NCBI RefSeq assembly: GCF_000721705.1
Contig: NZ_JOJL01000056.1
Span: 1 to 64,000, forward strand
Direction: 5' to 3'
DNA length: 64,000 nucleotides
DNA from: Actinoplanes subtropicus
GTDB lineage: Bacteria; Actinomycetota; Actinomycetes; Mycobacteriales; Micromonosporaceae
Within the stretch, counting starts at the first letter, position 1. The number at the start of each line of letters is the position of its first letter. A program made the translations under genes and the position numbers. Under the pieces are notes generated by a model that saw nothing but the letters and a program-made list of their open reading frames with translations, had not been told where the DNA came from and made no database searches. Positions 35,259 through 43,258 of this stretch are shown here, one piece after another.

Positions 35259-35678
35259 GTGCGAGACACGAGCGTGGCGGTGGTGGTCGTCCGCGACCGG
35301 GCGGGGTGGTACTTCATCAACCGCCGCACCCCCTGGCGGACCCGTTACCCCGGGCGGTTCGGCATCGGTGCAGGCGGGAAAGTCAACGACGCGGAGACCG
35401 CCGAGGCCGCCGCCAGGCGAGAGCTGCGGGAGGAGACGGGGCTCGACGGCCGCCCCAGCCCGATTCTCGCTTTCCTCTACGACGACGGGACGGTCCGGCA
35501 CACCGTCCATCTGTTTGACATCGTCATCGACCGCGTGCCCATCCCGAACTGCGCGGCAGAATGGAGCGCTTCCGGCTGGGTGCCGCCCAGCGTCGTCGAC
35601 CGCCTGCATCGCGCCGGTCTCCTCAGCCCCGATACCGCCGCCCTGTGGGACCGCTACCGGGACGTACAGCCGGTCTAA
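35259..35678 (+). CDS. NUDIX hydrolase
   Basis: A 139-residue protein. The Nudix box is complete: GKVNDAE, seven residues, then RELREETGL, matching GX5EX7REUXEEXGU. VAVVVVRDRAGWYFINRR precedes it and WSASGWVPPSVVDRL follows. GTG 35259 is used; TTG 35220 would add 13 residues. The fold is closest to isopentenyl-diphosphate isomerase or dNTP pyrophosphatase-like members; no IPP isomerase cysteine is seen. It likely removes a diphosphate from a nucleotide or its derivative, consistent with the surrounding nucleotide enzymes. It is divergent from the TS-like operon. Confidence 0.8.
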   Translation: MRDTSVAVVVVRDRAGWYFINRRTPWRTRYPGRFGIGAGGKVNDAETAEAAARRELREETGLDGRPSPILAFLYDDGTVRHTVHLFDIVIDRVPIPNCAAEWSASGWVPPSVVDRLHRAGLLSPDTAALWDRYRDVQPV

Positions 35679-35686
35679 GTCGGTCT

Positions 35687-35776
35687 TTACTCGAACCAGA
35701 AGTTCCAGATCGAGTTCAGCCGGTAGTAACCCTTGACCGGCTTGCCGCCGCGTTCGTGCGGCTTGACGAACGGCAT
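35687..35776 (-). CDS. 29-residue peptide gene with strong ribosome binding site
   Basis: ATG 35776 is preceded at 7 bases by GGAGGAG, one of the best Shine-Dalgarno sites in the window. The product is basic at the start (PFVKPHERGGKPVKGYYR) and aromatic at the end (SIWNFWFE). It is too small for routine gene finding. It lies tail-to-tail with the NUDIX gene (9-bp gap). It could be a leader, an antitoxin-size peptide, a conserved micro-protein, or a RiPP precursor for the radical SAM enzyme 4 kb away; the last has no direct support. Confidence 0.6.
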   Translation of the reverse strand: MPFVKPHERGGKPVKGYYRLNSIWNFWFE

Positions 35777-35837
35777 GACTCACTCCTCCGCGCGAAGATC
35801 ACTGCGATCGGGAGGCCCGCGCCGCCCCCGGCATCTG

Positions 35838-36001
35838 ATCGAGGTCCCTGCGGACACCACCTCATCCACGAGCACGAGGCCACCCTGGGCGTGCTCGGCC
35901 AGGCCTTCGCCGCCGCACCGGAGACGATCCGGTTCAACACGTTCGCCCGCCAGATGGCCAATGAACCGCCGGCCACCCAAACCCCGCACCACTGCCGATG
36001 A
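35838..36001 (+). pseudogene. C-terminal fragment of a transposon integrase
   Basis: An in-frame tail reads CGHHLIHEHEATLGVLGQAF, then AAAPETIRFNTFARQMANEP, and ends at 36001. It overlaps the start of the next small gene, the usual layout at the end of the tyrosine-recombinase operon of Tn554-like transposons. The catalytic domain is missing, so this is a remnant; exact family is uncertain. Confidence 0.45.
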
Positions 36002-36191
36002 CCTGCAAGACAAGCATGACGAACTGCGGGAGCACTGCGCCGGCCTCGAGGCCCTCCTCCAGACCTATGCCAACGTGATCATCGAACTCGTGCGCGAAAA
36101 CGAGGCTCTGCGCGCAGCGCCCGGCCGAGAGAACGTCACGCCCTTCAGACGCCCAACTGCTGGACCCGACGTCGAGAGCCGGTCACGATGA
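35961..36191 (+). CDS. Small coiled-coil transposon accessory protein (TnpC/DUF6262-like)
   Basis: A 76-residue protein starting inside the integrase fragment. It is mostly one helix: DDLQDKHDELREHCAGLEAL, LQTYANVIIELVRENEALRA, then a basic tail. It resembles the small third protein of multi-recombinase transposons, which assists integration. With its integrase truncated it is probably non-functional baggage. No start-site evidence beyond overlap. Confidence 0.5.
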   Translation: MNRRPPKPRTTADDLQDKHDELREHCAGLEALLQTYANVIIELVRENEALRAAPGRENVTPFRRPTAGPDVESRSR

Positions 36192-36319
36192 GGTGATGGG
36201 CGAGGTGAGTCCCCGGTGGGTGAAGCGGCTGGACGGCGCCGCCGCAGCGCAGCAGCAGGATAGGCAGCTGGTTGTCGTCGAGCTCCCATACCTGGTTGCG
36301 CGGTGTCCACGGCGGTTGC

Positions 36320-36564
36320 AGGTCCACGTCGCTGCCCGGCCGACCGGCCTCGCCGACCGCACTACCGCCGGCCTGGAAGCCACCGCCTCGCGCCACGCCC
36401 GCGGCCGCCGAGGCGGCAGGCCCCGCAAAATGACCCCGGAAAAGACCGCCGTCGCCCGGCAGATGTACGCCTCGCAGACCTTCACCGTCGACCAGATCGC
36501 CCGGGACCTGGGCGTACCGCGTGGAACGGGCTACGCCCACCTCGATCAAGGTCGTGCAGCCTGA
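36320..36564 (+). pseudogene. Tn3-type resolvase, C-terminal DNA-binding end only
   Basis: The frame reads RTTAGLEATASRHARGRRGG, RPRKMTPEKTAVARQMYASQ, TFTVDQIARDLGVPRGTGYA, the end of helix E plus the helix-turn-helix of a serine resolvase/invertase. The catalytic domain is gone, and an unrelated stretch precedes it. Its TGA overlaps the ATG of the next gene. It marks a second transposon scar within 600 bp. Confidence 0.65.
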
Positions 36565-37772
36565 TGACAACTCAGTCGTCGGCCGACAAGCCTTCAACCA
36601 GCGAACGGGAACAGTTCCTGGATTGGCTCTACGAGCACCCGAACGAGGCCCTGTCTCTGTTCTGGCATCGCCCGATACCGGCTCAGCCTGCTCGGCGTTC
36701 GTACCTACCTCCTCCGCGCGAAATCGCGCCTTGGGCCGGGATCTACGCTCCAGACCCGCAGGACTTTTTCCGGGGGGTACAGCGGAAGCAGCGCAACCCC
36801 CTTGAAGTACCAGACCCGGACGAGTGGCTTCGCAAGATCGCGTACGCCGCGGCGGACCCTGGTGACCCATGGACTTGGCGTTCCACCGGGCGCTTCGAGG
36901 CAGACCGAGTCATCTGGAAATACCGCTATATGGAGCTGCAAGATGCGGGTCTGATCATCTACACCGAGGGTGAGAGCCGCCAAGACCGACAGCCTGAGGG
37001 CGGTCCCCGAGGAACACTCACCGATGCCGGAAGGAGAGGTGCCGAGCGACGAGCCGAACAACGTCGGATCCGTGACCAGGCGCAGCGGGAGTTGCGCCGC
37101 CTGACCGCCGCCATGGACGGCCTGCTGCATTGGCTGAGCGAGCAAGACCCCATCGGCGAACGGCGAAGTCACGTCGACGGAGTGCTGCACAGCGGGCATG
37201 CGATCTTCGAAGACAGGCCCCTTCCTGCGAGCTTGTTTCGCCTCGCTGCAGAACACCTCCAACGGAGAGGGCTGATACGGCTTTTCCGCGAATACGCCGG
37301 TGGTGTCGAAGTGCCGGGTGTTCTGTTCGTACAGATCACCATCAAGGGGCAAGAATGTGTTGTATCCGGAGGAAGCGTGGCTGACTACCCGAACCAGAGA
37401 GATGACCGCTCGATCATCAACAACAACATCGGATCCGTGACCGGGAACGTCTCGCTACAAGGCAAACACGTCTCTCAGCACTTCACTCTGACGACTGGCC
37501 TTGCCGGCGACGAGATCGCTAGCCTGATAAGAGCGATCGTCGAGGCGCTCCCAGTCCTCGGGCTGTCCGAGGAACAGGCCGCCGCAGTCCGCCGCAACGC
37601 CGCCGTCATCGAGGGTGAACTTGAGCGCGGCGAGCCAAACTCGGGACTCGTCGCCACGATGATGAGCCGCACGCTGGAGGTTCTGACCGGCGCAACTAGC
37701 AGCACGCTTGGGCTGCTCCTGACGGGCTACGCCAAGGAACTCATGAAAAACGTCGGCCTCCCCATCGGCTAG
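36564..37772 (+). CDS. Unknown 402-residue protein with Asn-rich NxGxVxG segment
   Basis: It starts at ATG 36564 within the resolvase remnant's stop. The N-terminal 290 residues are mixed (FLDWLYEHPNEALSLFWHRP, RAEQRRIRDQAQRELRRLTA) with a winged-helix-like block (LASLFRLAAEHLQRRGLIRL-type). Then SIINNNIGSVTGNVSLQG (about 293-310) and a helical C-terminus (LAGDEIASLIRAIVEALPVL, LSEEQAAAVRRNAAVIEGEL), ending in apolar SSTLGLLLTGYAKELMKNV. An NNIGxVxG turn followed by such helices occurs in proteins associated with STAND and Abi-type systems. No catalytic motif is seen. Placed beside a kinase and a STAND NTPase, a conflict role is inferred. Confidence 0.6.
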   Translation: MTTQSSADKPSTSEREQFLDWLYEHPNEALSLFWHRPIPAQPARRSYLPPPREIAPWAGIYAPDPQDFFRGVQRKQRNPLEVPDPDEWLRKIAYAAADPGDPWTWRSTGRFEADRVIWKYRYMELQDAGLIIYTEGESRQDRQPEGGPRGTLTDAGRRGAERRAEQRRIRDQAQRELRRLTAAMDGLLHWLSEQDPIGERRSHVDGVLHSGHAIFEDRPLPASLFRLAAEHLQRRGLIRLFREYAGGVEVPGVLFVQITIKGQECVVSGGSVADYPNQRDDRSIINNNIGSVTGNVSLQGKHVSQHFTLTTGLAGDEIASLIRAIVEALPVLGLSEEQAAAVRRNAAVIEGELERGEPNSGLVATMMSRTLEVLTGATSSTLGLLLTGYAKELMKNVGLPIG

Positions 37773-37832
37773 CCGGCAGCTCCTTGGACATTTGATCGGC
37801 ACCTGCACGAACAGCTAATTGCCGGACTCCGA

Positions 37833-37895
37833 GATCAACAAGTTCAGACCGACGAGAGAACCGTGAGGTGGAGTGAGACGCGCAACCTGAGCTGA
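37833..37895 (+). repeat. 63-bp dispersed repeat, copy 1
   Basis: From GATCAACA to GAGCTGA, this sequence matches 42538-42600 with about four-fifths identity; the core GAGAGAACCGTGAGGTGGAG is identical in both copies. Both copies lie after the 3' end of defence-type genes (402-aa gene here, TPR remnant there). Function unknown. Confidence 0.6.
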
Positions 37896-37916
37896 TCACT
37901 GCGCCGCGTCGCTGGC

Positions 37917-37945
37917 CCACGTATCCGCTTGGAAAGCGTGTTGGG
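37917..37945 (+). other. tRNA-Ser(GGA)-like anticodon arm remnant
   Basis: CCGCTTGGAAAGCGTGTTGGG matches the anticodon stem-loop (loop TTGGAAA, anticodon GGA) and start of the long variable arm of actinobacterial tRNA-Ser. Acceptor, D and T arms cannot be formed from flanking bases, so it is a fragment, possibly an attachment-site relic of an element that used this tRNA gene. Confidence 0.35.
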
Positions 37946-38026
37946 GACCCCCTCTGGGCCGGGCGAATCGCGGGAGATGAAACGAGCCCCAGGCCGCGCG
38001 GTCTCCCGGAGTACTGAGGACCTTTG

Positions 38027-39421
38027 CTAGCGCTCAAGTTCCTCAATCCACCGTTCGACATCAGTGGACAGATGCTCACGCATCGCCGTTACGAGGTTGT
38101 CCATCGCCGATGCTTCACTTGGCCCTCCAGCGATAAATTGTTCCCGCTCGCTCCAGATGCTCATTCTACGACCACCGGGAAAAACGAGAGCGGCGCCGAC
38201 AAGCATGACAGTCTCCGGATCAACGCGGGGCATAGAAGACACTGCGATCCATAGCTTGAGACCGACTGCATCCTCATGCGCCTGTAAAAGCATTCCTGCT
38301 GATCGCGATACAGGCGGATCCTCTCCTCCCATCTGAGTGGTTGCGACTATATCGAGCTCCTCGATCATATGTTCGGTAGCGTCGGTACTAAAGGGATACG
38401 GTGAGTGGTAGGCGTGACCTCGAAATACCGCCATCCCACTATCGACACATGCGTCGGCGATAGTGGTGGCCCGGTCGGACAACTCAGAGAAGAGACGGTC
38501 GACGGTTTCCCGCCGCAGCTTCGTTCGATCGGCAGCCGCTCGCTCGTGCGCTACTGCGTTGTTAGCCCGACGCGCGAGGATTGCCAGGTCTAGTTTGACC
38601 TCTGACTTGGCAGACGCTGGCGCGAGCCAGTCGTCCAATTCGGTGACGACACGAGACATCAATGGCCGACGGCCTGGGTCGTGCTGGGTCATCGACTCAA
38701 GAAGTGGTTCCAGGGTTCTGAGTCGGCGCTCAGTCCGGTACGCCGTCAAGCCCATAGCTTCTATTTCGAGCCGATGTTCACCGGGCAGGGGAAAAGCTTG
38801 GCCGGTGAGCAAGACCCAGATTGTCTTAGCCAGTGAGTAGACATCGGCGGGGGCACCGTCAGCGCCAGCAGGATTCAAGATCATCTCGGGAGCTATATAG
38901 TGACGCGGCCCGACGTTCTGTGCACCGTCTGTCAATGGATCGACACCTGGAGCGTCCACTAAGCCAAAGTCGCCGATCGCCCATGAATCTCGATACCTAT
39001 ACAGGTTGGCCGGCTTGATGTCGCGATGACTGACGCCGCGACCATGCAGAATATTCAGGGTTCTGGCGAAGGCCAGAACTGCCGACACAACCACTTCTGT
39101 TGACGCCTCATGGCCGAGGGCCCCGAGCAACGGCTCAGCGATCGGCATCGCCAGCCAAGCTGGATCCTGTCGGGTGGGTTCCTCCGGAAGATGAGCGTCG
39201 AGCAGCGGCAAGACCCCCTGCACGTCATTCGCTTGGCGGAGCTGGTCGACCTCGCGGCGGAATCGCCCGTACGGTTCAGGTTTGTGGCTTCTGAGGACTT
39301 TGACTGCCACTTCACCAGTCGAGCTTGCGGAACGCCAGACGTCAGCATTTCCGCCGCCCCCGAGGCGGCTCAGGAGTCGATATTGTCCGAGAGTCCTTCC
39401 CTCATCGGCCATTCTTGCCAC
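38027..39421 (-). CDS. Serine/threonine protein kinase
   Basis: A 464-residue protein. The kinase domain (about 12-265) has a Gly loop (LGGGGNADVW), Lys in VAVKVL, catalytic loop HRDIKPANLYRY (about 131), DFGLVDAP (about 148) and APEM. It ends before WLAPASAKSEVKLD. A C-terminal domain of about 190 residues follows with helical ARRANNAVAHERAAADRTKL and a beta-rich region (AVFRGHAYHSPYPF, LWIAVSSMPRVDPETV, SMDNLVTAMREHL-type), unlike PASTA. There is no membrane segment. The gene is clearly less GC-rich than its neighbours, suggesting separate acquisition. Related soluble kinases such as Stk2 act in phage-triggered cell death; that role is inferred from context only. Confidence 0.8.
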   Translation of the reverse strand: MARMADEGRTLGQYRLLSRLGGGGNADVWRSASSTGEVAVKVLRSHKPEPYGRFRREVDQLRQANDVQGVLPLLDAHLPEEPTRQDPAWLAMPIAEPLLGALGHEASTEVVVSAVLAFARTLNILHGRGVSHRDIKPANLYRYRDSWAIGDFGLVDAPGVDPLTDGAQNVGPRHYIAPEMILNPAGADGAPADVYSLAKTIWVLLTGQAFPLPGEHRLEIEAMGLTAYRTERRLRTLEPLLESMTQHDPGRRPLMSRVVTELDDWLAPASAKSEVKLDLAILARRANNAVAHERAAADRTKLRRETVDRLFSELSDRATTIADACVDSGMAVFRGHAYHSPYPFSTDATEHMIEELDIVATTQMGGEDPPVSRSAGMLLQAHEDAVGLKLWIAVSSMPRVDPETVMLVGAALVFPGGRRMSIWSEREQFIAGGPSEASAMDNLVTAMREHLSTDVERWIEELER

Positions 39422-39635
39422 TCACAGCCTAATCGTGGTCGTCGTCGAGCCCCGATTCGCCCGATCCGCTGTCCACACGCTACATCTTGGGCGAGGCGCC
39501 CAAGCCTCCGGCCGCTCGCAGAGGGCGGCTTACCGGGTGCCTACCGAAGAGGCGTTGCGATAATCGCTCTCCCCTGCTCTGAGCAGGGCGGAGGTGCCCA
39601 GTTAGCGTCGCCCTCCGGAGGTGGCAGCGTCGAGG

Positions 39636-42025
39636 TCAAGGTCGGGATCCGTCTTGCCGGGCACGGCGTTCCGGCGGTCCTTTCCGCTCGCTGGTGTCTC
39701 GTCGTTGTGGCGGTAGTCCAAGTCCGGCGGCTTGCTCCTCCTGGCCGTGACGGACGTACTCGGTTTGGAGTTTGGCGACGGCGCGCTCGTAGTCGGCGCC
39801 GTGGAGGTCTGCGTCCCGTTCCGCCGACATTTCGTACAGCTTGAGTGCCTCAAGTCGGCGACGAAATTCGTTGTCGTGCTCGCCGAGATCACACAGGTTA
39901 TTGCCGAGGTTGTCCAGGGCGGCGGCGAGGTTGGGCTGGTGGGCGGGGTTGTCGGCGGCCAGGGCCCGCCAGAGGGTGATCGCTTCGCTGGTGGCTTCGT
40001 GAGCCGGCCGATCCTCACCCAGCGCCGCCAGGCGGTTGCCGAGGTTGGTCAGGGCGGCGGCGAGGTTGGGCTGGTGGGCGGGGTTGTCGGCGGCCAGGGC
40101 CCGCCACAGGGCGACCGCTTCGCTGGTGGCTTCGTGAGCCGGCCGATCCTCACCCACAGGGCGACCGCTTCGCTGGTGGCTTCGTGAGCCGGCCGATCCT
40201 CACCCAGCTTCGCTGGTGGCTTCGTGAGCCGACCGATACTCACCCAGCTCCGCCAGGCGGTTGCCGAGGTTGGTCAGGGCCTGGGCGAGGTTGGGCTGGT
40301 GGGCGGGGTCGTCGGCGGCCAGGGCCCGCCACAGGGCGACCGCTTCGCTGGTGGCTTCGTGAGCCGGCCGATACTCACCCAGCTCCGCCAGGCGGATTCC
40401 GAGATTGTCCAGGGCGGCGGCGAGGTTGGGCTTGTTGAGGGCGATAGCGAGGTTGCGTTGGCGGGCGGGGTCGTCGGCGGCCAGGGCCCGCCAGAGGGCG
40501 ACCGCTTCGCTGGTGGCTTCGTGAGCCGGCCGATACTCACCCAGCTCCGCCAGGCGGATTCCGAGATTGTCCAGGGCGGCGGCGAGGTTGGGCCGAGCTG
40601 TGCTGTGTGGTACAGAACGAGCGATCGGATCGCCATCTCGATGGCGTCGCGATCGAGTGCCTGCCATGCTTGGGTCAGGACCGAAAGCACCGTCGGAAAC
40701 GCCCCCGCCGCGCGGGTCAACACCGCTAATGCCCACCGCAACTCAGTCGCGTCCATGTCGGACAGCAGGGACGTGGCCAACGCCGGGTGCCGGGTCAGCC
40801 GGTCGGCGACGAACCAATCGCCGAACATATCCGGCTTGATGCGGACCCCAGCGCCGCCCGATGGATACCGGCCTGACACCCACCGCGCCAAGTTGCGAAC
40901 CTGCACCTCGGGCGCGTCCGCCAGATCGGGTACCCGCCGTAGCACCCGCACCGCGGCGTCCTCATCCGCCGCACCGCGAACCGCCAGCGCCAGGATGCCT
41001 CGCTCCCGCGTCTCGGCCCCCAGCCCGGACAACTCCCACCGGTCGACCGACGCGGACGCCTCCCACCACGCCTGCTCGTGGCTGAACAACTCCTCGATCA
41101 CCTGGTCGACCGGTAACCGCCGCACCGCGCCGGAGCGCTGCGAAGCGGCCAGCACCGTCAACAACGCCCGTGCCTGCAGCGCCAGCATCGGTTCGTCGCC
41201 TGCGCCCACCGCCCCGGCCAGACTCGCCGCCGATGGCGCAAGAACCCCACGCTCGCGGGCGAAGTGGCCCACCGCCAACGCATACCAGCGTTCCCGATCC
41301 CCGGCGCCACCGTGCACCCCGAGCTGAAGCACCCGGGCGTCCTGCACGAGCCACCGCGCCGAATCCGCCACCCGCGGGCGCAACCCGAACAGCAGCCCGG
41401 CGCCGTCCCGGGTGATCAGCAGCAGCCGCACCCGCGGCTGCCCGCTGTGACCGGCCAGCGCGTTCAGCAACCGCGGCACCTCGGACCGGGCATCCGCATC
41501 ATCGATCACGATCAACGCGGGATCACCACAGTCGACGATTGCCGGCAACGCCGCCTCGGCCTGGCCGGGCCGCAGCCAGCCGGCCGCCCACGGCGAGGGC
41601 AACTCCAGCCCCGACTCCAAACCCAACCGTGTCTTGCCTACCCCCGCCGGCCCGGACAGCACTAGCACGCCGGCCGGAGCCTCGCTGTCGCACCACTCCC
41701 GCAGGATCTCCAACTCGGTGCGGCGGCCCTGCAACGGCACCATCCGGCGATCCGCCACCAGCAGGTCGAACGCCCCGCCCTCGCCGGACCCCTCGCGTAC
41801 CAGCGGAGTCAGCACCCGATCCCGCACCTGCACCGCCGCCGCCCGCTGCTCCCGGGCTCGTAGCCGGATCTCCCAGATCGTCCAACACCCGACCGCCACC
41901 ATCAGGCCGATCCACAAACCCCATGACCATCCCGCGGTCGCCAGGTTCGTCAACGCCCCGACCAACACACCCAGCAGGGTGGACACGCCGGCTGGCAACC
42001 CGTGACGCTCCCACCGGCGACTCAT
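39636..42025 (-). pseudogene. STAND NTPase with TPR array, frame-slipped in the repeats
   Basis: The intact N-terminal part begins at 42025 with two membrane segments (STLLGVLVGALTNLATAGW, GLWIGLMVAVGCWTIW). The NTPase follows: Walker A GPAGVGKTRL (about 124), Walker B LIVIDDAD (about 170), sensor LLLITRDG. From about 40600 the frame changes and near-identical TPRs follow (LAAALDNLGIRLAELGEY then RPAHEATSEAVALWRALAAD, about 45 residues each). Two more frame changes occur near 40200 and 40160, with a duplicated GAGCCGGCCGAT-containing stretch. The last part (39636-40157) ends in AVAKLQTEYVRHGQEEQA. Such proteins recognise invader proteins through repeats and kill the cell. Either phase-variation-like slippage, true decay, or assembly error explains the frames. 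Confidence 0.7.
39860..40600 (-). repeat. Direct repeats encoding near-identical TPR units (about 135 bp)
   Basis: At least five copies of a unit whose minus-strand translation contains AHEATSEAVALWRALAAD lie in this interval, some truncated to about 40-50 bp (near 40140-40240). Identity between units is very high, the condition for replication slippage or unequal crossing-over, and all frame changes of the STAND gene fall inside it. Confidence 0.75.
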
Positions 42026-42299
42026 CCCGACCTCTTTCTGACCACCCCGAACCACACTCAGGTTCCCAACTGGGTGGCCTACCGACGAATCGGCCAGAAA
42101 GCCAGAAACAACGAGCGGTCGCCGAATATCGACGGAGTGCCCGGCAAGGCGGCAAGCGGGCCCAACCGCAGGCTGTAAAGAAGATGTACGGAGACGCGCT
42201 GCCCACTACGGCCTTCCGCCGTAGGTCAGTGACGGCTACATGCACGGGCTGTAAATCCTGGGAGCCTGCCCGTCCGGCGAGGACGAAGTCTTGCCGCCG

Positions 42300-42490
42300 C
42301 CACTCCATCACCGACCTGGACGAGCAGGCGCGGACGTTGGCCAGCCTGGCTGCGGCGGTCGCGGCCGCCGGTGATCACGACCGGGCCGCGCGGTTGGCCA
42401 CCAGGGCCAAGCAGATCGCCCGCTCCCTCACCAACCCGAGCTGGCAGGCGCGGGCCCTGGCCGATTTGGCCGGTCGCACTCTCCCTGCTC
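42300..42490 (+). pseudogene. TPR-like repeat remnant
   Basis: The plus-strand frame reads ITDLDEQARTLASLAAAVAA, AGDHDRAARLATRAKQIARS, LTNPSWQARALADLA, a repeat unit typical of large actinobacterial NB-ARC/TPR proteins, before degenerating. It has no start or partner domain. It is the scrap of a second repeat protein next to the STAND gene. Confidence 0.5.
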
Positions 42491-42537
42491 GAACCGCTCG
42501 GCAACCATGCGACAACCGGCCTTGTTGACCTTTTGCA

Positions 42538-42600
42538 GATCAACAGTTTCGAACCGGCGAGAGAACCGTGAGGTGGAGCGAGACCAGAAACCTCAGCTGA
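42538..42600 (+). repeat. 63-bp dispersed repeat, copy 2
   Basis: This is the second copy of the sequence at 37833-37895, here just after a TPR-repeat remnant. The flanking DNA of the two copies is not similar, so the unit itself has been copied or conserved. Confidence 0.6.
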
Positions 42601-43252
42601 CCGGCGGCGCTGGTGCCGGAGGTGGCAAGCATACGGAACATAGGTCGACTTCCGGCGCTCTGGTGCTCACGCGCTCAACATTGGAACAGACCAGGACCCG
42701 TTGGCGGCGTTGAACACGCCACGTTCGACCGGAATCTCAGCCGAGAACAAAGCTGCTGCTCAGAGCATGTGTTAGATTCCAGATGTCCTGTCTTTCAAGC
42801 AAGGACTAGGAAGCCAGCCTCATCGGGGCTGGAAGTGGAGCCGGGAACCCCCGCCGAGCCGGGAGCCCGGCTCGGCGCTTTCTAGCGCCGGCCCACTGGC
42901 CATCCACCGCCACGAGTTCGGTGTGCGCCCGATAGAACGCCGACCAGTTGCTCTGGTGCTCGGCCAACTCCCGGCGCCACGCCGCGGCGGCCCGCTACGG
43001 ACGGCCGACGTCGCCGCATTCACGTATGACAATCTCGCCGCACCGGCGTGGGCACAGTGCTCCCGCGTGGTGCGGTCGAGCTGACCGACACGGCGATCCG
43101 GCGAGGACGCTGCGCAAGGCCGGGGCCGTAAGCGTTGGTGTCGGGTTTTTGACAGGTCAGCCATAGATCAACTTCAACGGAAGTGTCAGATCCTCCCTCT
43201 ACAGTCGGCAAGCAGTTGCCCACGCAGGGCTACGACCGACGGCACGAGGAAG
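42601..43252. other. Gene-free stretch before the Mrr-like gene
   Basis: No convincing gene on either strand. It contains the hairpin at 42852-42883 and leads to the promoter region of the Mrr-like gene. A plus-strand frame around 42900-43085 has the protein-like piece RTADVAAFTYDNLAAPAWAQ, perhaps a remnant. Confidence 0.35.
42852..42883 (+). terminator. GC-rich hairpin with T-rich tail
   Basis: CGCCGAGCCG (42852-42861) pairs with CGGCTCGGCG (42868-42877) and is followed by CTTTCT. This is a rho-independent terminator shape on the plus strand. No protein gene ends nearby, so it may terminate a short transcript from 42600-42850. Confidence 0.6.
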
Positions 43253-43258
43253 ATGTTC

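Noticed and set aside
35687..35776. Calling the 29-residue gene a RiPP precursor
   Set aside because: The radical SAM gene is 4 kb away, on the opposite strand, and lacks a visible peptide-recognition or SPASM segment; no core-repeat pattern is present.
37900..37990. Intact tRNA-Ser gene
   Set aside because: Acceptor stem, D arm and T arm cannot be formed; only the anticodon arm and part of the variable loop match.
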